From: an uncultured Lachnospiraceae bacterium
Lineage (GTDB): Bacteria > Bacillota > Clostridia > Lachnospirales > Lachnospiraceae
Assembly: GCA_948470335.1 (NCBI GenBank)
Contig: CAOKOL010000001.1
Span: forward strand, 1-64,000
Length of the DNA: 64,000 bases
Reading direction: 5' to 3'
A program made the position numbers and the translations under genes. How positions within the stretch are numbered: position 1 is the stretch's first letter; each line of letters starts with the position of its first letter. Of the stretch, positions 24,923 through 34,376 are shown piece after piece. The notes beneath the pieces were generated by a model that did no database searches, was not told the DNA's origin, and saw nothing but the letters and a program-made list of their open reading frames with translations.

Positions 24923-26054
24923 CTATTCCTGGTTTTCTTCCTCTATTCCGCCCAGACGTCTCCATTTCAGATATTCGCTGATAAAGTGATCCAGATTTCC
25001 ATCCATCACGCTGTCCACATTGCCTGTCTCGGCGCCGGTCCGGTGATCCTTTACCATCGTGTAGGGCTGCATCACATAGGAACGAATCTGGCTGCCCCAT
25101 CCGATCTCCTTGACATCGCCCCGGATATCAGACAGTTTCTCCGCGTTCTCCTGCTGCTTTAACAAAAACAGCTTGGCCTTTAACATCTGCATGGCCTTCG
25201 CCTTGTTCTGATGCTGAGACCGTTCGTTCTGACACTGCACCACGATATTGGTGGGCAGGTGGGTGATGCGGATGGCAGACGAGGTCTTGTTGATATGCTG
25301 ACCGCCTGCGCCGCTGGAACGGTAAGTATCAATGCGCAGTTCGTCCTCATTGATCTCGATATCCAGATCTTCTTCGATATCCGGCATCACATCACAGGAC
25401 ACAAAAGAGGTCTGCCGTTTCCCGGCCGCATTAAAGGGGGAAATCCGCACAAGCCGGTGGACGCCCCGCTCGGATTTCAGATAGCCGAAAGCATTCTCTC
25501 CGTTGATCTGCACCGTGACAGATTTGACGCCCGCCTCGTCTCCCTCCAGAAAATCCAGTTCCTCCGCCGTAAATCCTTTCTTATCGGCCCAGCGGGTATA
25601 CATCCGGTACAGCATCCCCGCCCAGTCGCAGGACTCAGTGCCGCCTGCGCCCGCATGGAGGGTCAGGATGGCGTTGCACTTGTCATATTCCTCCGACAAC
25701 AGGGTGTTGATCCGCATTTCTTCCAGGTCATGGGTAAGCGCCTCTATGGCTTCCTGAATCTCCGGAATCACGGCAGGATCATTTTCCTCATAGCCCATGT
25801 CGATCAGAATCTGAATTTCCTCAAAAGACGTCTCCATGGCATGATACTTTTCGGCGGTATCCTTTAAGTTTTTCAGTTCCTTCATAATCTTGGCGGAGCG
25901 GTCCGCGTCATTCCAGAATTCCGGCTCCTCCATCGTTCGTTCCAGTTCGTCAATCCTTCGTTTCTTTGCTGCTAAGTTAAAGTGAATCCCTTACTTCCAG
26001 CAATGGTTTTTCAAAGGTTGACAGCGTATATTTGAACTGATCCAGTTCAACCAT
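24923..26054 (-). CDS. prfB: Peptide chain release factor 2, expressed by +1 programmed frameshift
   Basis: RF2 releases peptides at UGA and UAA. The frame opens at ATG 26054 (MVELDQFKYTLSTFEKPLLE), meets TAA as codon 26 (25977-25979), and continues after a +1 shift as NLAAKKRRIDELERTMEEPEFW. The total is 376 residues. The GGQ peptidyl-transfer motif is in SSGAGGQHINKTSSA near residue 250. An AAGGGA Shine-Dalgarno-like element precedes the CTT slip codon. The canonical recoding stop is UGA; here it is UAA, which RF1 also reads. It lies 47 bases downstream of secA, a conserved pair. Confidence 0.93.
25977..25993 (-). promoter_or_regulatory. prfB +1 frameshift site (CTT TAA C)
   Basis: The minus strand reads AAGGGATTCA-CTT-TAA-C. 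The slip codon CTT is at 25980-25982 and the zero-frame stop TAA at 25977-25979. The internal SD is weaker and slightly farther from the slip codon than the E. coli AGGGGGTATCTTTGAC. Confidence 0.9.
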
Positions 26055-26101
26055 TCTTTCACCTTCTTTTCCACGTTATTTTTTCTTTCAAAATATAAAA
26101 T

Positions 26102-28669
26102 TTACTTTCTGCCGCAGCAGGCTTTGTATTTCTTTCCCGACCCGCAAGGACAGGGATCATTGGGGTATACTTTTTTCTCCGTATGGCGCACCGTAACGGA
26201 AGAACCGCCGTCTTTATTGGTTCCGGTCACTTTCGCCACCTGTTCTCTCTCCACCCGCTGTTTCGGGCGGACGCTGAACAACTGACGAATCGTCTCCGCC
26301 TGGATATTCACAATCAGATCCTCAAACATCCCAAAGGCCGCCATCTTATACTCAATCAGCGGATCCTTCTGGGCATAAGCCTGCAACCCGATTCCCTGAC
26401 GCAGCTGCTCCATATCGTCCAGATGATCCATCCACTTCCGGTCAATGGATCGCAGCAGGAACACTCGTTCGATTTCCCTTAACTGCTCGCTCTCGGCAAA
26501 TTCCGCCTCCCGCATCTCATAGAGCTTGACGGCCCCCTCTTTATAGACATGTTTCAGCTTCTGCTTGTCAAAGGTTTTCAACTGCTCATCCGTAATCTGC
26601 AGTTTGAATGGTATCGTTCTCGCCACAACCACCGCCAGCTCCGTCATATTCCATTCTTCCGGAGGCTGATCGTCAGCAATGCACAAATCCACACAGTTCT
26701 CTACCGTGTCCGTAATCATTTTCAGGATAGAATCCCGCATATTGATGCCGTCCAGCACCTTCCGGCGTTCTCCGTAGATCACCTCACGCTGTTCATTCAT
26801 CACCTGGTCATATTCCAGCAGATTTTTACGAATGCCGAAGTTGTTGTTCTCAATCTTTTCCTGAGCCCGCTGAATGGCGCCGGTCAGCGCTTTGTGCTCG
26901 ATCTCCTGTCCTTCCGGCACGCCCAGCGCGTTGAACATGGACATCAGCCGGTCGGAACCAAACAGACGCATCAGATCATCTTCCAATGAAATATAGAACT
27001 TCGACTCACCGGGATCGCCCTGACGACCGGAACGTCCTCTCAACTGATTGTCAATCCGCCGTGATTCATGGCGTTCGGTGCCGATAATCTTTAAGCCGCC
27101 CGCCTTTCTGGCTTCCTCGTCCAGCTTGATATCCGTGCCACGGCCGGCCATGTTGGTGGCGATGGTAACGGCGCCGTGAAGTCCGGCATTCGCAATAATC
27201 CTGGCTTCCTGCTCATGGAGCTTGGCATTCAGCACTTCCGACATAATGCCTTTGTGTTTCAGCATCTTATGAAGAAGTTCACTGGCCTGAATCGTGATGG
27301 TGCCCACCAGAACAGGCTGCCCTTTCCGGTGCGCCTCAATCACCGCATCCACTACGGCCTCATACTTTTCCTTTTTCGTCTTGTAAACAGCATCCTCCAG
27401 ATCTTTGCGGACTACCGGAACATTGGTGGGAATCTCTACCACATCCATGTCGTAAATGCTGCGGAACTCTTTTTCTTCGGTCTTGGCCGTACCGGTCATG
27501 CCGGCCTTTTTGTCAAACTTATTAAAGAAATTCTGGAAGGTGATGGTGGCGATGGTCTTGCTCTCCCGCTTTACCTTCACCCCTTCCTTTGCCTCGATGG
27601 CCTGATGCAGACCGTCGGAATAGCGCCGCCCCGGCATAATACGCCCGGTAAACTCGTCCACGATCAGCACCTGATCTTCCTGCACCACATAATCATGCCC
27701 TTCATGCATCAGATTATGGGCCCGCAGGGCCAGGATAATATTATGCTGAATCTCGGCATTTTCCGGATCCGCCAGATTCTCGATCGTAAAGTACTGCTCT
27801 ACCATCTTTACGCCCTGGGCGGTCAGGGTAACGATCTTGTCTTTCTCATTGACTATAAAATCGCCGTCCTCCTCAATATCTCCGTCGCTCAGAATCAAAT
27901 CCATCTTGCTGAGCTCCGGACGGTCCTGACCCCTTCGCATTCTGCGGGCCAGACGGTCGCACTGTTCATAGAGCAGCGTGCTTTTGCTGCCCTGGCCGGA
28001 GATAATCAGAGGGGTTCTGGCCTCGTCGATCAGTACGGAGTCCACCTCGTCGATAATGGCATAATGAAGCTCCCGCAGCACCAGATTATTTTTATAGAGC
28101 ACCATGTTGTCACGCAGGTAGTCGAACCCCAGTTCATTGTTGGTCACATAGGTAATATCGCAGGCATAGGCTTCCCGGCGTTCTTCACTGGTCATGCCAT
28201 TTAACACCACGCCTACCGTCAGGCCCAGCGCTCTGTGAATCGCGCCCATCCATTCCGCGTCACGGGCAGCCAGATAATCATTGACCGTAACCACATGAAC
28301 GCCCCGTCCCTCCAGCGCGTTCAGATAGGCCGGAAGGGTCGATACCAGCGTTTTTCCTTCGCCGGTCTTCATCTCGGCAATACGGCCCTGATGCAGGATA
28401 ATCCCGCCCATAATCTGTACCGGATAATGCTCCATATCCCGTACTCTACGGGCAGCCTCCCGCACCGCGGCAAACGCTTCCGGCATAATGTCGTCCAGTG
28501 TTTCCCCTGCCGCCAGCCGCTCTTTGAACTCCTTTGTTTTTCCGGCGAGTTCCTCATCGGAAAGGTCCGTCATCTCTGGTTTCAGCGCCAGCACCCGGTC
28601 CACGATCGGCTGAATCCGCTTCACTTCCTTCTCACTGTAGCTGCCGAATATTTTCTGCAAAAGTCCCAT
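26102..28669 (-). CDS. secA: Preprotein translocase ATPase SecA
   Basis: The motor that drives unfolded proteins through SecYEG. 855 residues: Walker [11 protein letters not shown] near residue 105, [15 protein letters not shown], the preprotein cross-linking region, the second nucleotide-binding fold ([24 protein letters not shown]), the helical scaffold, and a C-terminal zinc tail [13 protein letters not shown] that binds SecB-like partners or ribosomes. Full length. AGGAGCG precedes the ATG. A promoter lies upstream, and prfB follows in the same unit. Confidence 0.98.
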   Translation of the reverse strand: MGLLQKIFGSYSEKEVKRIQPIVDRVLALKPEMTDLSDEELAGKTKEFKERLAAGETLDDIMPEAFAAVREAARRVRDMEHYPVQIMGGIILHQGRIAEMKTGEGKTLVSTLPAYLNALEGRGVHVVTVNDYLAARDAEWMGAIHRALGLTVGVVLNGMTSEERREAYACDITYVTNNELGFDYLRDNMVLYKNNLVLRELHYAIIDEVDSVLIDEARTPLIISGQGSKSTLLYEQCDRLARRMRRGQDRPELSKMDLILSDGDIEEDGDFIVNEKDKIVTLTAQGVKMVEQYFTIENLADPENAEIQHNIILALRAHNLMHEGHDYVVQEDQVLIVDEFTGRIMPGRRYSDGLHQAIEAKEGVKVKRESKTIATITFQNFFNKFDKKAGMTGTAKTEEKEFRSIYDMDVVEIPTNVPVVRKDLEDAVYKTKKEKYEAVVDAVIEAHRKGQPVLVGTITIQASELLHKMLKHKGIMSEVLNAKLHEQEARIIANAGLHGAVTIATNMAGRGTDIKLDEEARKAGGLKIIGTERHESRRIDNQLRGRSGRQGDPGESKFYISLEDDLMRLFGSDRLMSMFNALGVPEGQEIEHKALTGAIQRAQEKIENNNFGIRKNLLEYDQVMNEQREVIYGERRKVLDGINMRDSILKMITDTVENCVDLCIADDQPPEEWNMTELAVVVARTIPFKLQITDEQLKTFDKQKLKHVYKEGAVKLYEMREAEFAESEQLREIERVFLLRSIDRKWMDHLDDMEQLRQGIGLQAYAQKDPLIEYKMAAFGMFEDLIVNIQAETIRQLFSVRPKQRVEREQVAKVTGTNKDGGSSVTVRHTEKKVYPNDPCPCGSGKKYKACCGRK

Positions 28670-28760
28670 TGCTATACGCTCCTAATCTTATTCCCCCCGC
28701 AGATAAAAGCCTGCGGGAATAAGCTGCAAATGGCATAATCAGTTACCGAATAACCCTTTT

Positions 28761-28789
28761 ATTGTATCACCTCTATGCTGTTTATTCAA
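28761..28789 (-). promoter_or_regulatory. secA promoter
   Basis: Minus strand TTGAAT (28784-28789), a 17-base spacer and TACAAT (28761-28766), about 90 bases before secA. Confidence 0.6.
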
Positions 28790-28925
28790 CATGTTTTCGA
28801 ATTCCCGCATTTATTTGCCTTTCTTTTGCCTGTCCGGGGGCTTTAGTGCCTGCCCTCTGCTCCGATACAATATTTTGTGTCAATATATTTTCTCCTCTTT
28901 TTCTCCCAACAGGCAAATTCTATCA

Positions 28926-29078
28926 ATATGCACAAAACATCCGTTTATTTTAATCACAATCCTATCCACAGCAAAAAGAGAAAAAATTGTGGATAATGTG
29001 GATAACTTTGTGCATAACTTGATTTTTCAACAAAATCTTATCCCCTGATCTGTGGATAAGCTGCGGCAGTTATTCACA
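28926..29078. promoter_or_regulatory. Cluster of DnaA boxes
   Basis: Five exact TTATNCACA boxes: 28988-28996, 28997-29005, 29009-29017 and 29051-29059 on the minus strand, and 29070-29078 on the plus strand. Two one-mismatch boxes lie at 28926-28934 and 28962-28970. The first two exact boxes abut. The whole lies in a 605-base AT-rich gap between divergent secA and a URO-D gene. No dnaA or dnaN is here and gene direction does not switch, so a DnaA titration or regulatory cluster is more likely than oriC. Confidence 0.75.
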
Positions 29079-29208
29079 GGACTAACAGGCTTCATTGTAA
29101 TTTTCCATATTTCACCATATTTTTTGTATAATTTTTCAGCAGACCGAAACAGTATGTCAGATTACGAAAAAGCCGCCTACAATACCCAAAATTCGTATTC
29201 ATATTTAC

Positions 29209-29237
29209 TTTAAATATTTTGTTTTTTTTGATATACT
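29209..29237 (+). promoter_or_regulatory. Putative promoter of the second URO-D gene
   Basis: TTTAAA (29209-29214), a 17-base spacer that is almost all T/A, and TATACT (29232-29237), 37 bases before the ATG. The -10 is good and the -35 weak. It is downstream of the DnaA-box cluster, so DnaA might affect it. Confidence 0.5.
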
Positions 29238-29274
29238 TATGGTAAAAGAAAAGGTTAAGAATGGAGGATTTGTT

Positions 29275-30267
29275 ATGTTAACAAAAAGACAGAATTTACT
29301 GGAAACCATTAAGGGCGGAAATCCCGACCGTTTTGTAAACCAGTACGAGGCATTTTCCATGATTATCGGAAATCCTTATTCCGCCGGCAATCCCAGACCG
29401 CAGATGGGCGGCCCCGCCGTTGTGGACAAATGGGGCGTTACCAAATGCTGGCCGGCCGGCACTCCGGGCGCGTTCCCCATTCATGATGAGGAGCACATTG
29501 TCTGCAAAGATATTACCCATTGGAAAGATTATGTCAAAGCACCCAGCGTCATGTTTGACGACGCCGCCTGGGAGCCCTTCATTAAAGAAGTGGAAAAAAT
29601 TGACCGGAATGAATATTTTGCCACTGTTTTTGTAGCACCCGGCGTATTTGAGCAGTGCCATTACCTGCTGGAGATTCAGAACTGTCTGATGAATTTTTAT
29701 GAGGAGCCGGAATGCATGCATGAGCTGATCGACTGCATTACCGAATTCGAGCTGCAGTACGCGGAGCAGCTCTGCAAGCACTTAAAACCCGACGCATTAT
29801 TCCATCATGACGACTGGGGCAGCCAGACATCTACGTTTATCTCCCCCGCCATGTTTGAAGAATTCTATCTGCCCGCTTACAAAAAGATCTACGGATATTA
29901 CAAAGATCACGGCGTAGAGCTGGTTGTACACCACTCCGATTCCTATGCCGCCACCCTGGTTCCTTACATGATCGACATGGGCATCGACATCTGGCAGGGC
30001 GTAATGACCTCCAACAATATTCCTGAGCTGATTAAAAAATACGGCGGCCAGATTTCCTTTATGGGCGGCGTAGACAGCGCCAGGATCGATTATGAAGGCT
30101 GGACAGACGAAGTGGTAGAAGCCGAGGTGAGAAAAGCCTGTACCGAATGCGGAACCAAGTACTTTATCCCCGGCGCTTCCCAGGGACTTGCCATGAGTAC
30201 ATTCCCCGGCGTATACGAGGCCACCTCCGCCGCCATTGACAAGATGAGCAAGGAGATGTTCAAATAA
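29275..30267 (+). CDS. Uroporphyrinogen decarboxylase (URO-D) superfamily protein, monocistronic
   Basis: 330 residues of the URO-D/MtaA-like TIM-barrel type: an N-terminal RQNLLETIKGGNPDRFV, then LFHHDDWGSQTSTFISPAMF, the metal-region equivalent VVHHSDSYAATL near residue 218, FMGGVDSA, and a C-terminal FIPGASQGLAMSTFPGVYEA. The zinc His-x-Cys of corrinoid methyltransferases is His-His-Ser here. No heme-synthesis partner is adjacent. GGAGG sits before ATG 29275, and a terminator follows. Only distantly similar to the URO-D gene near 20 kb. Function unknown. Confidence 0.78.
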   Translation: MLTKRQNLLETIKGGNPDRFVNQYEAFSMIIGNPYSAGNPRPQMGGPAVVDKWGVTKCWPAGTPGAFPIHDEEHIVCKDITHWKDYVKAPSVMFDDAAWEPFIKEVEKIDRNEYFATVFVAPGVFEQCHYLLEIQNCLMNFYEEPECMHELIDCITEFELQYAEQLCKHLKPDALFHHDDWGSQTSTFISPAMFEEFYLPAYKKIYGYYKDHGVELVVHHSDSYAATLVPYMIDMGIDIWQGVMTSNNIPELIKKYGGQISFMGGVDSARIDYEGWTDEVVEAEVRKACTECGTKYFIPGASQGLAMSTFPGVYEATSAAIDKMSKEMFK

Positions 30268-30333
30268 TCACAGGCAGGTCATCCGATCTAATCCGTGCCG
30301 GATCCATCGCGGCGGGTTACATCCGTTACACAG

Positions 30334-30373
30334 GACAGGCTCTGCTGCTTTCGGGCAGGGAGCCTGTCTTTTT
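30334..30373 (+). terminator. Intrinsic terminator after the URO-D gene
   Basis: GACAGGCTC and GAGCCTGTC form a 9-bp stem with a 17-base loop, followed by TTTTT. Confidence 0.85.
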
Positions 30374-30375
30374 AT

Positions 30376-30408
30376 ATCATAGGAAAGTTCTACGAACTTC
30401 CCTATGAT
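30376..30408. repeat. 15-bp inverted repeat
   Basis: ATCATAGGAAAGTTC and GAACTTCCCTATGAT pair with one mismatch around a 3-base loop, directly after the terminator. It may be a small dispersed repeat unit or a second processing hairpin. Confidence 0.5.
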
Positions 30409-30476
30409 GATTCCGACGACGGTTCAGTACCTTATTTCTGATATTTAGGTTTTTCATATTTATCCTCACATTATGC

Positions 30477-30504
30477 TTGCCAAATTTTACAAATATGCTA
30501 TAAT
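30477..30504 (+). promoter_or_regulatory. hpf promoter
   Basis: TTGCCA (30477-30482), a 16-base spacer and TATAAT (30499-30504) with an extended TGC just before it. The start point is near 30511. Confidence 0.7.
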
Positions 30505-30511
30505 ATTAATA

Positions 30512-30576
30512 GACTATTCCAATGCGGACAGTTAAATAAACTGTAAATTTATCCGTTCCGCAAATCTCGGATAGTC
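30512..30576 (+). promoter_or_regulatory. Foldable 5' leader of hpf
   Basis: Nested pairings are visible: GACTAT (30512-30517) with ATAGTC (30571-30576), TGCGGA (30523-30528) with TCCGCA (30557-30562), and ACAGTT with AACTGT (30528-30544). AAAGGAG follows directly. The fold would take up nearly the whole leader and could gate translation. It is not a recognised riboswitch. Confidence 0.4.
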
Positions 30577-30590
30577 AAAGGAGTGACTTT

Positions 30591-31118
30591 ATGCGTTATA
30601 CGATCACAGGCAGGAATATCACTGTCACTGACGGACTGAGAGCAGCCGTAGAAGAAAAAATCGGGAAGCTGGAACGCTATTTTAAACCCGATACCGAAGT
30701 AATTGTCACGTTAAGCGTTGAAAAAGACAGACAGAAAATCGAGGTCACGATTCCCGTAAAAGGGAACATTATCCGCTCGGAGCAGGTCAGCAACGACATG
30801 TATGTTTCCATCGACCTGGTGGAAGAGGTGATCGAGCGTCAGCTGAAAAAATATAAGACCAAGCTGATTGATTCCAAGCAGAATGCGGCTTCCTTCAGCC
30901 AGGCTTATGTAGAAGAAGAATTTGACGATCCGGAAGATATCAAAATTGTCCGCTGCAAACGGTTCGCCGTCAAGCCCATGGATCCCGAAGAAGCCTGCGT
31001 ACAGATGGATCTTCTGGGACACAGCTTCTTCGTATTCCGGAATGCCAAAACCGAAGAAGTGAATGTGGTTTATAAGAGAAAAGGGAATACTTTCGGGCTG
31101 ATTGAACCGGAGTTCTAA
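30591..31118 (+). CDS. hpf: Ribosome hibernation promoting factor, long form
   Basis: 175 residues. The N-terminal 95 residues are the S30AE domain that binds the decoding centre (MRYTITGRNITVTDGLRAAVEEKIGKLERYF). The C-terminal 55 residues (KIVRCKRFAVKPMDPEEACVQMDLLGHSFFVFRNA) are the dimerisation domain that joins two ribosomes into 100S particles, as in most Firmicutes. A single-gene unit with a strong promoter, structured leader and terminator. Confidence 0.96.
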   Translation: MRYTITGRNITVTDGLRAAVEEKIGKLERYFKPDTEVIVTLSVEKDRQKIEVTIPVKGNIIRSEQVSNDMYVSIDLVEEVIERQLKKYKTKLIDSKQNAASFSQAYVEEEFDDPEDIKIVRCKRFAVKPMDPEEACVQMDLLGHSFFVFRNAKTEEVNVVYKRKGNTFGLIEPEF

Positions 31119-31221
31119 GAGCTTTCAAGGATCGGTCGTTCAAATGTAATAGAAATGAAAAAATAAAAACTTTTACTCTTTCTTAATATTATAGTAAAAA
31201 GTAAATCGTAAAGATTGATAT

Positions 31222-31270
31222 AAAACCGGAGCATCTCTGTATGAAAATGAACAGAAATGCTCCGGTTTTT
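31222..31270. terminator. Bidirectional terminator between hpf and the NlpC/P60 gene
   Basis: AAAACCGGAGCAT (31222-31234) and ATGCTCCGGTTTT (31257-31269) form a perfect 13-bp stem with T-runs on both strands, between two convergent genes. Confidence 0.88.
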
Positions 31271-31348
31271 ATTATTGCGGAAGGGCCTGACAGAACAGTC
31301 TCCCTGCCGGCAGCTCTTTCCTGCCTCAGCCAGGATTAAACGGCCCCT

Positions 31349-33028
31349 TTACGGCGTATACCTTCCGTATCCCACCGGTGTCGAATAATCCATGCTGGAA
31401 ATCTTTACGCCGGTGGCCCTGTTGGCCGCATGGACAATCTGTCCGCCGCCGATATACATACCTACATGGTTGATTCCGCCGCCGTTGGAGTAGAATACCA
31501 GATCACCCGGCTGCAGATCGCCTCTGCTGATACGGGTGCCGCCGTAAGCCTGGCTGGCGGCATCTCTGGGAATAGAGATTCCATATTCCCGATAAATCGC
31601 CTGGGTGAAACCGGAGCAGTCTACACCGGAGCTTAAGCTGGTGCCGCCATAGACATAGGACAGATTTCCTGCGTACTGCTTCGCTCTGGCTACAATTGCA
31701 TCTCTGATAGCGCCGTTACCGGAATCAGCCGGAGGAGCCTGTACCGGAGCCTCCGTGGGGGCTTCCGTAGGTGCCTGGGTTTCGGCGGGTGCGGTGGGCG
31801 CTTCCCCTGTGGCCGCGCTGTCTCCGGAAGGTTCTGTCTGAACAGGCGCCGTGGTCGCAGGTGCGGCCGTCGTCTGCCGGGCCGCTGCTTCCGCTGCCGC
31901 CCTTTCTTCTTCTTCAATCCGTCTTCTGGCAGCTTCTTCTTCTTCCTTCAACTGCTGAATCCGGGCCAGCTCCGCTTCTTCTTCCTCTTTGGAAATCGCT
32001 TCCTCAAACTCTACGTAAACATCCGCATAATCGCTGGAAATATAACCGATCAGACTGTCGTCTTCCGTCTCGCCGGCGCTTACCAGAATTTCAATAAAGT
32101 TTTCACCGGCCTCATTAATAATATTTTCTTCTCTTACCAGATAAGTCTCGCCCTGAGCCAGAAGTGTCATAACCAGACTTTCCGTGCTGGGTTCCTGTCT
32201 GAGCTTTAACGTAACCGCCGTGGTTCTCGCCCATACCGTACCCACTTCTTTTGCGATGCGTTCCGCTTCCTCTCCGGTCACGAAAAACTCCGCTTTCATA
32301 TATCCCTTTACATTACCGGATTCTATGTAATACCACTGGCCGTCCTCACCGTCCACCGTATCCAGGATCGTAGCGGCGGCCTTATCATAAATCTTGCCGA
32401 CAACTTCGCCTTCCGTGCTGGCCGTGTCGCGGATATTCACGTAATTGCTTACCTGGGTAATCGCGATATTATCATAAGGAGAGGGTGCTTGCGTCTCTGT
32501 AGGAGTCTCGGTCGGCGCTTCTGTCTCGGCCGCAGTCTCTTTTTGAAGGGCCGCGGCACCAGCCAGTCCCTCGCCGGCAGCGGCGGATGTGGCTGTCTCG
32601 CTGGTTTCCGTCTCTTTGGCTTCTGTCTCCTTCGCTTCCGTTTCTTTTACTTCTGTCTCTTTTGTCTCTGCTTCCGTTGTCTTCTGAACGGCAGCGCCGC
32701 CGGCCAGTCCTTCATCGGAATGAGGCTCCGTGTGGGCCGCCGTTGTGGTTTCCTGCGCCTCTGAGGATGGCTCCTGGCTCTCTGTCTCAGAAACCGTATT
32801 TGCAGAAACCTTTGTCTCCAGGAACTCTTTCAGCTCCTTCTCCGGCGTCAGGCTGCTGGCATAATAGTTGTTCATGGGAACCGAAATCCCGGCAAGGGCC
32901 GAATCCACCGGAAGGATGGATACGGATGCCGCCCTGGCAGACATCGGCAGCGCAGTCGCAATGGTAAGGGCTGCTGTTGCATATGCGCAGGCAGCGATCA
33001 CTGCCTTTTTATTATTGTTATATTTCAT
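31349..33028 (-). CDS. Secreted SH3/NlpC-P60 peptidoglycan hydrolase
   Basis: 559 residues. A signal peptide (1-34) ends at ARA. A Thr/Glu-rich linker has KETE repeats and two copies of an EGLAG-AA-QK segment. Two bacterial SH3-like domains (about 190-345) follow, then an acidic/basic coiled coil (about 345-390), a Pro/Thr/Ala-rich linker, and a C-terminal NlpC/P60 domain with catalytic Cys470 in SGVDCSGF and His in GGINHVGMY and IVHAAN. It cuts stem peptides in cell-wall turnover. I chose ATG 33028 for GGAGG 5 bases upstream. A -10 TATAAT lies at 33071-33076. Confidence 0.92.
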   Translation of the reverse strand: MKYNNNKKAVIAACAYATAALTIATALPMSARAASVSILPVDSALAGISVPMNNYYASSLTPEKELKEFLETKVSANTVSETESQEPSSEAQETTTAAHTEPHSDEGLAGGAAVQKTTEAETKETEVKETEAKETEAKETETSETATSAAAGEGLAGAAALQKETAAETEAPTETPTETQAPSPYDNIAITQVSNYVNIRDTASTEGEVVGKIYDKAAATILDTVDGEDGQWYYIESGNVKGYMKAEFFVTGEEAERIAKEVGTVWARTTAVTLKLRQEPSTESLVMTLLAQGETYLVREENIINEAGENFIEILVSAGETEDDSLIGYISSDYADVYVEFEEAISKEEEEAELARIQQLKEEEEAARRRIEEEERAAAEAAARQTTAAPATTAPVQTEPSGDSAATGEAPTAPAETQAPTEAPTEAPVQAPPADSGNGAIRDAIVARAKQYAGNLSYVYGGTSLSSGVDCSGFTQAIYREYGISIPRDAASQAYGGTRISRGDLQPGDLVFYSNGGGINHVGMYIGGGQIVHAANRATGVKISSMDYSTPVGYGRYTP

Positions 33029-33319
33029 TGGTACCTCCAATTACAGTTATGGTGTGCCGTGTTTTCAAGTATTATATGACATTATCAGCTAAATTGTTAC
33101 AAAATTGTTAACTTTTCCTCCGTCATTATAACAAATGAATTTTTCCTTGTCAACCGCTTAAACTTTAATGGGACGAATTACCATGAAATCTTAAGTTTTT
33201 CGTAAAAATTTTATCCCTTGATTGATAATCTGCAAAACCTCGAAAGTCATAAACGCCGACCGCTGCCGTATATCAAGATACGGCGCAGCCGGCACATCTT
33301 TTCGGTTTGCTGTTTAAAA

Positions 33320-34375
33320 TTACAGTTCCAGTTGTTTCACTTCGTCAAGCATCAACGGTGTCAGGTGTGACAATTTATTTCTTACATTCTTATTTAATTT
33401 CAGTCTGTCATACTCCTTCTGATTCAGGTTAAGCCAACCGTTATCTGCCATATATTTCAAGGTTCCCAATTCAACTTCTTCCGGATTACGGTAGACCTCT
33501 CCGCAAGAGGAAGTTATCGGAAGCTGCTTCGCTATTACCGATGCATAATGATGAACAAAACCTTCCCGGTATTCTTCCAGGGCAGGATATACCGTTCTGA
33601 TCTGAGCCAGCCAAATCAAACGATCGACTTCTGCCTGCGATTTTTCAAAATGAAATTCACCGCCGTCACTCCTGACTTTAGAAACAATTATTTTATCAAT
33701 TGCCATATACGGATCCGCCAGAAATTCACTGTAATTCTCAAGACACAATGCGCATAATTCAATATCATTACCCGCCACATTCGCTGTTAATTCCGTCAGA
33801 TAATTTTTGATAAAAGGACGTTCTCTTACGGCAGAAGCCGCAAGGGTGCAGAACACAATACGATCATATTCACTGACATATTCATCAAAAGAACATACCT
33901 TAATACCTTTTTTCGTCTGTATATTGCCCTCGCCGGCCCATTCCAAAATAAAAACCGCAATATCTCTGTTCCTGCCACGTTTCTTCACATACTCCGATAC
34001 AAAACCGGTCCAGGAATCCAACTGCTCCTTTGATCCGATTTTGACCCACATATATCTTTCATGAAGAACAATATCATCGCTTTCCGCAAAAAACTGTGCG
34101 TATGATTTTGTCGGTCTGTAATCCGCTCTTTTCCCCGGCTTGCAAAATTCCCGCAGCAGATACGCACCAGGGTCTGACTCATCAGACACATGTTCAAACC
34201 GTTTGGATGAATTCTGCCGTTTTACCGATTCTTTTATATTCATTGCCAGGTGAGAATACCAGGGGAAGCCTTTTGAGCAGTTAAGGATAATACTCTTTTC
34301 ATTCAGAAGATTGTCAACGATATCCGACGCAAACGCCAAAGCATTTGGCACGCGTTCCCACCAGATCTGTTTCAT
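33320..34375 (-). CDS. Unknown protein with C-terminal HEPN-like R-x4-H motif, partner of the large ATPase
   Basis: About 351 residues, starting MKQIWWERVPNALAFASDIVDN at ATG 34375, one base after the stop of the large ATPase gene. A GTG at 34384 overlapping that stop is possible. I recognise no domain in the body. Near the C-terminus, KNVRNKLSHLTPL carries an R-x4-H of the kind found in HEPN ribonucleases, but a single short motif is weak evidence. Tight coupling implies the two proteins work together. AT-rich like its partner; no membrane segment. It could be an effector, an adaptor or unrelated. Confidence 0.6.
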   Translation of the reverse strand: MKQIWWERVPNALAFASDIVDNLLNEKSIILNCSKGFPWYSHLAMNIKESVKRQNSSKRFEHVSDESDPGAYLLREFCKPGKRADYRPTKSYAQFFAESDDIVLHERYMWVKIGSKEQLDSWTGFVSEYVKKRGRNRDIAVFILEWAGEGNIQTKKGIKVCSFDEYVSEYDRIVFCTLAASAVRERPFIKNYLTELTANVAGNDIELCALCLENYSEFLADPYMAIDKIIVSKVRSDGGEFHFEKSQAEVDRLIWLAQIRTVYPALEEYREGFVHHYASVIAKQLPITSSCGEVYRNPEEVELGTLKYMADNGWLNLNQKEYDRLKLNKNVRNKLSHLTPLMLDEVKQLEL

Positions 34376-34376
34376 A

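Noticed and set aside
24923..25933. RF2 starting at the internal ATG 25933 (336 residues)
   Set aside because: The upstream sequence encodes the conserved RF2 N-terminus across a classical CTT-stop frameshift site, so the gene starts at 26054.
28670..29274. Chromosomal origin (oriC) because of the DnaA-box cluster
   Set aside because: No dnaA, dnaN, rpmH or parAB is present and the gene strand bias does not switch here. A titration or regulatory cluster is more likely.
32560..32700. Short tandem repeats suggesting a CRISPR-like or satellite array
   Set aside because: They are in-frame KETE codon repeats in the linker of the NlpC/P60 protein.
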